Below, piece after piece: positions 33,724 to 39,908 of a DNA stretch of 39,908 nucleotides. Source of the stretch: Clostridia bacterium (GTDB lineage: Bacteria; Bacillota; Clostridia; UBA1381; UBA9506); contig JAFQWH010000105.1 in NCBI GenBank assembly GCA_017407515.1, positions 1 through 39,908 on the forward strand, written 5' to 3'. The translations under genes and the position numbers were made by a program. The notes under the pieces are model-generated. The model was not told the origin of the DNA. It saw only the letters and a list, made by a program, of their open reading frames with translations, and did not search any database. The stretch's first letter is position 1; the number at the start of each line of letters is the position of its first letter.

Positions 33724-35615
33724 TTGCAATCACCTCCGTCAAAGTCCGGTGCGGATGGAGAACCGGCAAGGGCCAGAACAATCCAAAAAATGAGCACCAT
33801 TTTATAGTTATACCAGACGTTATCCGTTAACCCCTGGAATAAAAACCCTAACACACCGGCCGTCAATGCTAACACAATAGCTCCGGCATAGGTATTTCGC
33901 TTTTGGTATACAAAGCGAGAAAAAGAACGCCGAACGAATGCTATTATCATTAAAACAAAAGCAATGATGCCGGCAATACCAGCTTCCACCATAATTTGCA
34001 AAAACAGGTTATGAGAGTGCAGAGCAAAGTTTGCACCGGCTAAAGCGTATCGGGGGTAAATCATGGAAAAGGCTTCCGAGCCAAGACCAATACCACTCAG
34101 CCAGAAATCGCGAATCATGGTAATAGACGCCTGCCAGATGGAAACCCGGTAAGCAGTGGACGTATCCTGCGTATTGCCAACGCTTACAATACGGCTTACA
34201 ATGGCCGAGTTTGAACTCAGAATTACCGGCAACAGCAAAACGCCTACAACAGCTAAAAGGGACCAGCGTTTGTCTGCAATTAAGAGGAACAGAGCAGTTG
34301 CCAGCAAAACACCCAACCAGGCACCGCGAGACCAGGTGAAAATCATACAGGCACCTAAGGCTAAGAAAATAGCGGTGTAAATAAATTTTTGCCCGTCTGT
34401 TCTGGATTTCCAGAGAACAGCCAAAGCAAGAGGCACCATCATAACTAAGAATTCTCCCAACACGTTGGGGTTATCAAAGGTGGAGTATACCCTGGTTTTA
34501 ATCTGACTGAACATTTCTTGGTCCACCCAGGAGGCAGCTCCGGAAACACCGGCAAAGTTCTGATAAATGCCGACGAGAGCAACAAAAGCCGCAACTAACA
34601 CTAACGAGATAATAGCACCTTTCCACTTTTTCTTTGTATCCAAGGTCTGATACGCCACAAAGTAAAACAGCGAAAAGACTATATAAATCAGCAAAATCTG
34701 CAGGCTTTTTGCAAACGTAAAGGAAAGCAGAGTGGCAAGGCACATTGTCAGCATAAAGAACGCTATAAATCCGCCTAACGGCACAGGACGCAGGTTTGCT
34801 TTCTTGCCGGTTGCAATCTGCAGGAAGAAGGACAATACACAAACCAGACAAGCACCTAAAAGAGCCATGGTCGGCATGATTGGTGATGCCAGAATTACAC
34901 AGTAAACACCGAAAACGGGATACCGCAGGGTAAAACCAACAAAAAACAATCCGCCAATGATCAGCAGGAATATTTTAAAGGGAATGCAGGCGGCAGCAAC
35001 GCCCAGTAAAACACCGAGGGAACTGGTTGTTAACTGTTTGGAAAAAAAGAATTCCGGGTCTTTTAAAAACAGCTTGCTGTCAACGTCTTTTTTTATTTCA
35101 CAGAAGAGACTGCCGATAGCGGTCAAAATTCTGCTGCCTTTAAACAAGGATTTAACACTTCGGTTAATAGCAATCATCAACAGGGAGACAAGAGCCAGAC
35201 CGCTGAGGCCTATCCATTCATAGAGAGAGGGGAAAGAAAGCAAACAACGCATGATGCTGTAGCTGACAGAGAAAAACAGCAGAATAAACCCGTAGGTTCG
35301 GATGCTGATGCTGTGCCAATAGTTAAAAAACCAAATTACGCTGCTTGATTCGTCAAGCGTTTTGGCAAACTTTCCACATTTTTTTGCTGTCAGCTTGCAA
35401 AGGGTAATCGGTAAGGAAAGGAGCTTATAAAAAAGGCTTTCTTTAAAGAAATGATGCTCTTTCGGGGTGAAAAAACGACCGAGAAGACTAGTAGAGAACG
35501 CAGTGGCAAGGGTTTTAGATACGCGGTTAAAAAACCGCCCGATAACGCTTGCATTAAACCAGATATTGATAAGACGAAGCAGTCTTCCGATTCGTTTTAT
35601 AATAGAGCTTTGCAT
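33720..35615 (-). CDS. O-antigen ligase/polymerase (Wzy_C) family membrane protein
   Basis: 631 residues with about twelve membrane segments. The large extracytoplasmic loop near residues 445-540 contains FTWSRGAWLG and later LHSHNLFLQIMVEAGIAG, the Wzy_C family hallmark. In Gram-positives such proteins polymerise or attach surface glycans. The N-terminal 70 residues are basic and amphipathic, longer than usual. The ATG overlaps the murJ stop by one base, and the gene is followed by a glycosyltransferase, so the three likely form an envelope glycan unit. Confidence 0.88.
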   Translation of the reverse strand: MQSSIIKRIGRLLRLINIWFNASVIGRFFNRVSKTLATAFSTSLLGRFFTPKEHHFFKESLFYKLLSLPITLCKLTAKKCGKFAKTLDESSSVIWFFNYWHSISIRTYGFILLFFSVSYSIMRCLLSFPSLYEWIGLSGLALVSLLMIAINRSVKSLFKGSRILTAIGSLFCEIKKDVDSKLFLKDPEFFFSKQLTTSSLGVLLGVAAACIPFKIFLLIIGGLFFVGFTLRYPVFGVYCVILASPIMPTMALLGACLVCVLSFFLQIATGKKANLRPVPLGGFIAFFMLTMCLATLLSFTFAKSLQILLIYIVFSLFYFVAYQTLDTKKKWKGAIISLVLVAAFVALVGIYQNFAGVSGAASWVDQEMFSQIKTRVYSTFDNPNVLGEFLVMMVPLALAVLWKSRTDGQKFIYTAIFLALGACMIFTWSRGAWLGVLLATALFLLIADKRWSLLAVVGVLLLPVILSSNSAIVSRIVSVGNTQDTSTAYRVSIWQASITMIRDFWLSGIGLGSEAFSMIYPRYALAGANFALHSHNLFLQIMVEAGIAGIIAFVLMIIAFVRRSFSRFVYQKRNTYAGAIVLALTAGVLGFLFQGLTDNVWYNYKMVLIFWIVLALAGSPSAPDFDGGDCK

Positions 35616-37174
35616 CAGTTCACCTTCTTTGTTTTCTGTTTTAGCATAGTTCTTATGCTGCCTGCCTCTTCTGTTTTAAAGCAAAACAGAAGCAACACAT
35701 ATACAACAATTCCGCCCAACGCCGGCAAGGCAAGGGACAGAGTTTTTTCGATTAAAGAATCGCCCTGGGGTACTATTGTAGTAACACCATACACTAAAAA
35801 CGCCATGCAAAGGGCGGCTGCCAATAACTTAACGGTATTTACTGCATCACGCCACGTAAGCATATGCAGACGTTTATTTAAAATTATCAAAAGCGTGAAA
35901 GCGATTACGTTCGCTGCAATGGATGCAGCCAAAGCAACGCCCCATAGGCCGGAGCCGATGCCTCTGACGAAGAAAAAGCTTAAAACAATGTTCAGAGTTA
36001 TGCCGATAACGGCAACAATCATAGGCGTTTTACCGTCTTTTAAAGAGTAAAAGGCTTTGTTTAAAATTTCGCTGACGCCAAAACCTACCATACCCAACGA
36101 ATAAAAGAGCAGAGCAGAGGCCGTCAGGGCTGTGCTTTCTGCGTTGAATTCTCCCCGTTCGTAAACAAAACGGACAACGGGAGTTCTCAGCATTAAAAAC
36201 AGCACCATAACAGGCAGAATTACTGCAAGTACGGTTTTAGCCGCCTGGAGCACAACAGCTGAGAGTTCTTCTTTTTTATCCCCGGCAGCAAGGCGGGAAA
36301 TAGAGGGAAAAATTAAGTTGGAAACAGCATAGGTTAAAACGCCTACAAAGATGATATAAAGCTTATTGGCATAATCCAGTGCGGCAACGGCTTGACCCTC
36401 GTTTAAGAAAGAGGCTAAGTAAATGTTTACCATGGAGTTGATAGGCTGAACCCAAGAACTGATTAAAATTGGTAAAGCCAACAACACGGTTCGTTTGATG
36501 CCTTCGCTCTTTAGATCCAACACCGGGCGATAGCTAAATTTCTTTTTTCGTAAGGCGGGAATTTGCACCAGAACCTGAAAACCCCAGGCAATCAGCATAG
36601 CAACGGCAACACCATGAATTCCCAAACGGTCGCGGACGGTCAGGAGATACACAACCATTAAGCCGTTTGAGGCAAGGCTGATAGCTGCCGGAACGTTAAA
36701 TTCGCCCAAAGACTGTAAAATGCCGGTTAAGGCATAGGCTAAGGCAGTAAAAACCATAGTGGGGAATAAAATAATAACCAATTGGGCAGCTAAGTTCTTT
36801 TCAGCATCTCCCAATCCGCTACCGATGAGGCTGGTTATGGGACGGGAGAACAGCATACCCAAAGCACAAATAATGCCGGTTATTAAAACCATTAAGTTTA
36901 CAAAGGAGTTAGCATAATGCATAGCACCGTCTTTTTCGCCTTTTTCCAGGTATTCATTGAACACAGGGATAAAGGAAGAAGATATAGCGGAACCCAGAGT
37001 AATATCAAAAAAAAGCAAAGGAATCCGAGAGGCAGTCAAAAAAGCGGTTGCCTGCCCTCCGGTTCCGTATAAAGAAGCAAAAAGCACTTCACGCAACATT
37101 CCGGCAAGCTTTGCCAGAAGGGTTGCACTCATCATAAAGCCAACAGTTTTAAGGGTGTTTTTAACATTTTGCAT
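35615..37174 (-). CDS. murJ: Lipid II flippase MurJ
   Basis: 519 residues and about fourteen membrane helices of the MOP superfamily. The opening TVGFMMSATLLAKLAGMLREVLFASLYG and the GSAISSSFIPVFNEYL segment are typical of MurJ/MviN (each quoted in short pieces: LAKLAGMLREVL, SAISSSFIPVFNEY). It flips peptidoglycan lipid II across the membrane; a related polysaccharide-flippase role is possible given the polymerase and glycosyltransferase beside it. First gene of the seventeen-gene run, with its own promoter. ATG after AAGGAA. Confidence 0.9.
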   Translation of the reverse strand: MQNVKNTLKTVGFMMSATLLAKLAGMLREVLFASLYGTGGQATAFLTASRIPLLFFDITLGSAISSSFIPVFNEYLEKGEKDGAMHYANSFVNLMVLITGIICALGMLFSRPITSLIGSGLGDAEKNLAAQLVIILFPTMVFTALAYALTGILQSLGEFNVPAAISLASNGLMVVYLLTVRDRLGIHGVAVAMLIAWGFQVLVQIPALRKKKFSYRPVLDLKSEGIKRTVLLALPILISSWVQPINSMVNIYLASFLNEGQAVAALDYANKLYIIFVGVLTYAVSNLIFPSISRLAAGDKKEELSAVVLQAAKTVLAVILPVMVLFLMLRTPVVRFVYERGEFNAESTALTASALLFYSLGMVGFGVSEILNKAFYSLKDGKTPMIVAVIGITLNIVLSFFFVRGIGSGLWGVALAASIAANVIAFTLLIILNKRLHMLTWRDAVNTVKLLAAALCMAFLVYGVTTIVPQGDSLIEKTLSLALPALGGIVVYVLLLFCFKTEEAGSIRTMLKQKTKKVN

Positions 37175-37208
37175 GAGTTTGTTCCTTAAAATATTATTTC
37201 ATCTCATA

Positions 37209-37237
37209 ATTATATCGTAAGTAAGCAAAAAAGTCAA
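37209..37237 (-). promoter_or_regulatory. Sigma-A type promoter of the murJ to ispH-S1 run
   Basis: Minus-strand TTGACT, 17 bases, perfect TATAAT, about 35 bases before murJ. It is the only clear promoter I see upstream of the run; internal promoters inside genes were not excluded. Confidence 0.85.
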
Positions 37238-37292
37238 TAAAATAACCTTAGTTTCACCGAAAAAATGGATAAAAATTCAGCATTTTTCGAGA

Positions 37293-37329
37293 TAAAAAAA
37301 GACTGTGCAAAATTTCATTGCACAGTCCG
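37293..37329 (-). terminator. Intrinsic terminator after the SLOG protein gene
   Basis: GACTGTGCAA pairs with TTGCACAGTC, loop AATTTCA, followed on the minus strand by seven T. Confidence 0.9.
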
Positions 37330-37340
37330 GATTTAAAAAT

Positions 37341-37841
37341 TTAAAAAAAGGACAACTGCCGTGGCCCCGGCGTTTCCATAAAGAAAACGGGAACCCCGGT
37401 TTTTTCAGCATATCTCACCGTGTTTTTTGTGCCGCCGGAATCATGGGTTAAGTAGGCAAGCAGGCAGCCAGAGGCGTCTACTAAATAGCGGTTTCTCTGT
37501 TGCATGCAGCCACTGTGGTAGGTGTCAGCGGTGTAAATCACGGTGTCGGCACCGGAAAGAATCTGCCGGTATGCGTTCTGCTGTTTTCTGCTCCAGAATT
37601 TATCCTGATTTTTGCAGGGCAGAACCATAACAAGGCGAATTTCGGGAAAGGTTTTTTTGCAGCAGAGAACAGCTTCTGCCGCTAACTGATCAAACCCCAA
37701 AGCACCGCCTGATAAAAAGGTGGTAAACCCTCGTTGAATCAGGGAAAAAACCGTCTCTTTTAGTTGTTGCTTTAGTTGGAATTTGTGTTCGTTCGAAATA
37801 ATTCTGTGACCGGTGAAGGAACAGGTGGTTTCTTTGCACAT
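37341..37841 (-). CDS. SLOG-fold protein of the DUF1273/YpsA group
   Basis: 166 residues. CSFTGHRII near the N-terminus and TTFLSGGALGFDQLAAEAV with its glycine-rich nucleotide loop are hallmarks of the DUF1273 branch of the SLOG (Rossmann-like) superfamily, which includes Bacillus YpsA. Proposed functions centre on binding a nucleotide-derived ligand; none is established here. Six Cys residues are present but not patterned. It shares a transcript with the XRE regulator upstream (gap 34 bases). Start ATG after GGAGG. Confidence 0.82.
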   Translation of the reverse strand: MCKETTCSFTGHRIISNEHKFQLKQQLKETVFSLIQRGFTTFLSGGALGFDQLAAEAVLCCKKTFPEIRLVMVLPCKNQDKFWSRKQQNAYRQILSGADTVIYTADTYHSGCMQQRNRYLVDASGCLLAYLTHDSGGTKNTVRYAEKTGVPVFFMETPGPRQLSFF

Positions 37842-37875
37842 ACAATCCTCCGGGTAGCATTTGAAAGAGTAATCT

Positions 37876-38538
37876 TTAGAAAATAGACTGAATACTTTTG
37901 ATAACCTTGCCTAAAATTTTATGATTCTTATCATGGGGAGAAAGAAGCACCGGTTTGTATATGGAATTAGAGCTTTCAGCCAGCAGAACCACAGCATCTT
38001 CCAAGCGGTAATAACGGCTGAGAAAAGCAGGATTGCCATTTAATGAAACAGCAATAATATCCCCATTGTCTGCAAAATCCTGCTTTCGGATTACGGCGAT
38101 ACTGCCGTCAGAAAGGGCAGCCTGGTCCATACGGTCGCCGGAAACTTTAAGAGCCATAAAGTCACCACCGCCAATTAAAGCATCGGGCAGTTTAATTTGG
38201 AACAAAGGAGAAGCATCGTTTGCGTCGCCGGAAAGGGACGAGTAAACAGAAATGCTTCTTTCGCCGTAGGCGACAGTGGTATTTTCTCTGAGGTGGCTTC
38301 CGATTTTGCTGGGGGTATCATCAATTACATATGGAATAGGATCGTCGTTTAAAAGATAGTCCGTGGTGACAGAGAAAAAATCAGCCAGTTGTATAATCAT
38401 AGCACTGGGGGGACGCGTATAACCGGTTTCGTAATTGGAGATTGTTGTTTTGCCAACCCCTAAAATCTGAGCCAGTTCGTCCTGATTTAAGCCTTTTTCT
38501 TTTCTGAGTTTTTTTAATTTTAATCCAAGATTATCCAT
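37876..38538 (-). CDS. XRE-family regulator with a degenerate S24 (LexA/CI-like) domain
   Basis: 220 residues. An N-terminal helix-turn-helix (LKKLRKEKGLNQDELAQILG, VGKTTISNYETG) is followed by a linker and an S24 peptidase-like domain. At the position of the LexA catalytic Ser the sequence reads SGDRMDQ (Arg136), and at the Lys position AFLSRYY (Ser174), so the Ser-Lys dyad is lost and self-cleavage is not expected. It may sense something by dimerisation or ligand binding instead. The dyad GAAC-N6-GTTC around its own ribosome binding site is a candidate operator. Promoter and terminator define a two-gene unit with the SLOG gene. Confidence 0.88.
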   Translation of the reverse strand: MDNLGLKLKKLRKEKGLNQDELAQILGVGKTTISNYETGYTRPPSAMIIQLADFFSVTTDYLLNDDPIPYVIDDTPSKIGSHLRENTTVAYGERSISVYSSLSGDANDASPLFQIKLPDALIGGGDFMALKVSGDRMDQAALSDGSIAVIRKQDFADNGDIIAVSLNGNPAFLSRYYRLEDAVVLLAESSNSIYKPVLLSPHDKNHKILGKVIKSIQSIF

Positions 38539-38570
38539 AATTATGAACTCCTTTGTTCTAAGATAAGAAG

Positions 38571-38599
38571 ATTATATCATTTAAAAATTAAAAAATCAA
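38571..38599 (-). promoter_or_regulatory. Sigma-A type promoter of the XRE-SLOG operon
   Basis: Minus-strand TTGATT, 17 bases, perfect TATAAT with extended TG. Three TTCAAAT repeats on the plus strand (38606, 38637 and 38646) lie just upstream in very AT-rich DNA and could be regulator sites. Confidence 0.75.
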
Positions 38600-38677
38600 C
38601 AAAAATTCAAATATTTTTTATAAAAAATTATAAAATTTCAAATAATTCAAATTTTGTTGCAAAAGCGTCCAAAAAGC

Positions 38678-38718
38678 AAAAGCGAAGTTACAATCATAAA
38701 GTTGTAATTTCGCTTTTT
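38678..38718. terminator. Long hairpin, probable terminator or insulator before the aroF promoter
   Basis: AAAAGCGAAGTTACAA pairs with TTGTAATTTCGCTTTT (16 bp, one wobble), loop of eight bases, ending in T. No gene reads into it from the left on the plus strand, so its role is unclear; it may insulate the aroF promoter. Confidence 0.55.
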
Positions 38719-38730
38719 AATCGAAAAGTA

Positions 38731-38759
38731 TTGCAAAATAAAATGCTTATTGCTATAAT
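38731..38759 (+). promoter_or_regulatory. Sigma-A type promoter of the aroF leader
   Basis: TTGCAA, 17 bases, perfect TATAAT with extended TG (TGCTATAAT). Transcription would start near 38766, about 33 bases before the leader peptide ATG. Confidence 0.88.
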
Positions 38760-38798
38760 TTTATATAATGATTGAATCTTTAGAAAGGACAGCTTGTT

Positions 38799-38921
38799 AT
38801 GCAGTTAATGAAAGCTTACTCCGTACGATTTTATTACTTTATCAGCCGTAGCTTTTTTGGCTTCGGTTATTTTTGCTACGGAAAAAAGTTTAATTGCATG
38901 ATGAGTTCAGCTCTTTCTTAA
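38799..38921 (+). CDS. Phe/Tyr-rich leader peptide of the aroF attenuator
   Basis: 40 codons from ATG, with AAAGGA eight to nine bases upstream, to TAA. Seven Phe (positions 11, 14, 19, 20, 22, 25, 31) and five Tyr (7, 12, 13, 24, 27) make up 30 per cent of the peptide, and there is no Trp. It lies between a strong promoter and an intrinsic terminator in front of the gene for DAHP synthase, the first enzyme of aromatic amino-acid synthesis. Low charged tRNA-Phe or tRNA-Tyr would stall the ribosome here. The peptide itself probably has no other function. Confidence 0.85.
   Translation: MQLMKAYSVRFYYFISRSFFGFGYFCYGKKFNCMMSSALS
38846..38881 (+). promoter_or_regulatory. Hairpin over the Phe/Tyr codons of the leader
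   Basis: CCGTAGC (38846-38852) pairs perfectly with GCTACGG (38875-38881), enclosing the densest aromatic codons. It could act as the pause structure that synchronises ribosome and polymerase. Confidence 0.5.
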
Positions 38922-38958
38922 ATTTAATGTAATTTGTTTCGGGAACTCATTGTGCAAT
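38893..38958 (+). promoter_or_regulatory. Antiterminator helix of the aroF attenuator
   Basis: Bases 38893-38908 (ATTGCATGATGAGTTC) pair with 38943-38958 (GAACTCATTGTGCAAT): 16 pairs, 14 Watson-Crick and two G-T. This helix uses the whole 5' arm of the terminator and so excludes it. Its 5' strand is the last codons of the leader peptide, so a ribosome at the stop codon would mask it and a ribosome stalled at earlier Phe/Tyr codons would leave it free. Confidence 0.85.
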
Positions 38959-38972
38959 GGGTTCCCTTTTTT
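38941..38972 (+). terminator. Attenuator terminator before aroF
   Basis: GGGAACTCATTG pairs with CAATGGGTTCCC (one wobble; tight loop) followed by six T, between the leader peptide stop and the aroF ribosome binding site. Confidence 0.9.
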
Positions 38973-38991
38973 AATGCAAGGAGGAAAAAAC

Positions 38992-39908
38992 ATGATTGTC
39001 ATTATGAAACCTCAGGCAACAACGGAAGAAATAGAACAAATTGTTGTCGAGCTGAAAGGCATGGGTCTTAGTGTTCAGACCAATACCGGTGTGGAATGTA
39101 CGGTTTTAGGTGTTTTGGGTAACACCGTAGATGCTGACACCAGTGCTTTGGAGTTGCATCCCAGCGTTGACAGGGTGATGCGTGTTTCAGAGCCATTTAA
39201 AAAGGCTAACCGTAAGTTCCACCCTGACGATACGGTGATTCCCATCGGCGGCACTGCCATCGGCGGTAAAAAGATTTCTCTGATAGCCGGTCCCTGTTCT
39301 GTGGAAAGCGAAGAACAGATTATTGACATAGCCGAGCAGGTTAAGGCTTCCGGTGCTACCTTTTTGCGTGGGGGTGCTTTTAAACCCCGAACCTCTCCAT
39401 ATGCCTTCCAGGGCATGCAATTTGAGGGCTTAGAGCTTCTGCAGGAAGCAAAACGCAAAACCGGTCTGCCGATTGTTTCTGAGCTGATGTCACCGAAACA
39501 TGTGGAATTTTTTGAATACGCAGTAGATGTGATTCAGGTTGGGGCCAGAAATATGCAGAATTTTGACCTCTTAAAAGAGTTAGGCAGAAGCAAAAAACCG
39601 ATTTTGTTAAAACGTGGCCTTGCTTCTACGATTGAAGAGTGGCTCATGTCTGCTGAATACATCATGGCAGGGGGCAACGAAAAAGTTATTCTCTGCGAAC
39701 GCGGCATCAGAACCTTTGAGCAGTATACAAGAAATACTCTGGATTTAAGTGCCATTCCGGCGATTAAAAAAATGAGCCATCTACCGGTGGTTGTTGACCC
39801 GTCCCACGCAACCGGTATGCATTGGATGGTGCTGCCTATGGCAATGGCTGCCATTGCTGCTGGTGCAGACGGTTTGATGATTGAGGTGCATAACGACCCG
39901 AAAAACGC
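38992..39908 (+). CDS. aroF: 3-deoxy-7-phosphoheptulonate (DAHP) synthase, partial at the 3' end
   Basis: Condenses PEP and erythrose-4-phosphate, the entry step of the shikimate pathway. 305 codons are visible before the window ends. Residues 1-70 form the ferredoxin-like regulatory domain (MIVIMKPQATTEEIEQIV onwards) that in Thermotoga AroF gives inhibition by Tyr and Phe. The TIM barrel follows with ISLIAGPCSVES, LRGGAFKPRTSPY, QVGARNMQN, LLKRGLAST, ILCERGIRTFE and VVDPSHATG, placing it in class I-beta. ATG follows AAGGAGG. It is preceded by the Phe/Tyr attenuator. Only the last 30 or so residues should be missing. Confidence 0.96.
   Translation, partial: MIVIMKPQATTEEIEQIVVELKGMGLSVQTNTGVECTVLGVLGNTVDADTSALELHPSVDRVMRVSEPFKKANRKFHPDDTVIPIGGTAIGGKKISLIAGPCSVESEEQIIDIAEQVKASGATFLRGGAFKPRTSPYAFQGMQFEGLELLQEAKRKTGLPIVSELMSPKHVEFFEYAVDVIQVGARNMQNFDLLKELGRSKKPILLKRGLASTIEEWLMSAEYIMAGGNEKVILCERGIRTFEQYTRNTLDLSAIPAIKKMSHLPVVVDPSHATGMHWMVLPMAMAAIAAGADGLMIEVHNDPKN

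Noticed and set aside
35451-36050. 199-codon forward ORF opposite murJ and the Wzy_C gene
   Set aside because: Basic, low-complexity translation typical of the antisense strand of membrane protein genes; no start signal.
38545-38558. Firmicute LexA/DinR box at GAACTCCTTTGTTC
   Set aside because: The DinR consensus has four bases between GAAC and GTTC; here there are six, so it is not a standard SOS box.

Overview
The window looks like chromosome from a low-to-moderate GC Gram-positive bacterium of the class Clostridia. The signs are an IspH-ribosomal protein S1 fusion, the short-form HisG/HisZ pair, a yaaA-recF-remB block behind dnaA, type III pantothenate kinase, group II ECF transporter genes next to truA, DUF4330 and DUF5711 proteins, and many consensus sigma-A promoters with AGGAGG-type ribosome binding sites. 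No rRNA, tRNA, CRISPR array, prophage or transposase gene was found. The species cannot be named from the sequence alone.

Layout. 1-5.5 kb: housekeeping genes (apgM, an orphan HprK-like P-loop kinase, tyrS, metA, a ferritin-like DUF2383 protein, a small membrane protein), mostly separated by clear terminators. 5.5-8.6 kb: dnaA-yaaA-recF-remB, the usual origin-type cluster but with dnaN missing and no DnaA boxes visible. 8.6-8.93 kb: a gene-free stretch full of direct and inverted repeats. 8.9-12.5 kb: a leftward operon of metallo-beta-lactamase-fold hydrolase, acid-sugar dehydratase and short-chain dehydrogenase, with a divergent AraC regulator and a likely operator between them. 12.5-14.7 kb: leftward pfkB sugar kinase and mannitol-1-phosphate dehydrogenase-like gene. 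14.8-16.3 kb: coaX and an ECF substrate-binding subunit. 16.3-19.4 kb: leftward hisZ-hisG-hisH-phosphodiesterase. 19.5-21 kb: phosphohexomutase. 21.1-37.2 kb: an unbroken run of seventeen leftward genes from murJ to ispH-S1, covering envelope polymer export, proline synthesis, ECF transporter energising module, tRNA modification, CMP kinase, phospholipid synthesis, isoprenoid synthesis and translation. 37.3-38.6 kb: an XRE/S24-like regulator with a degenerate peptidase site, and a SLOG-fold protein. 38.7 kb to the end: a regulated DAHP synthase gene cut off by the window edge.

The most striking signal is in front of the DAHP synthase gene. A consensus promoter is followed by a 40-codon leader peptide with seven Phe and five Tyr codons, then a strong intrinsic terminator. 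A 16-bp alternative helix joins the end of the leader ORF to the terminator's 5' arm. This has the layout of a ribosome-mediated Phe/Tyr attenuator. Two other structural signals stand out: a perfect hairpin whose loop is exactly the Shine-Dalgarno of the DUF2383 gene, and the compact repeat element at 8.6-8.9 kb.

Start codons were revised from the longest possible ORF where a promoter or ribosome binding site showed the true start to be further in (HprK-like, dnaA, araC-like, coaX, ECF S subunit, hisH, cvpA, ecfA1, proB, glycosyltransferase).
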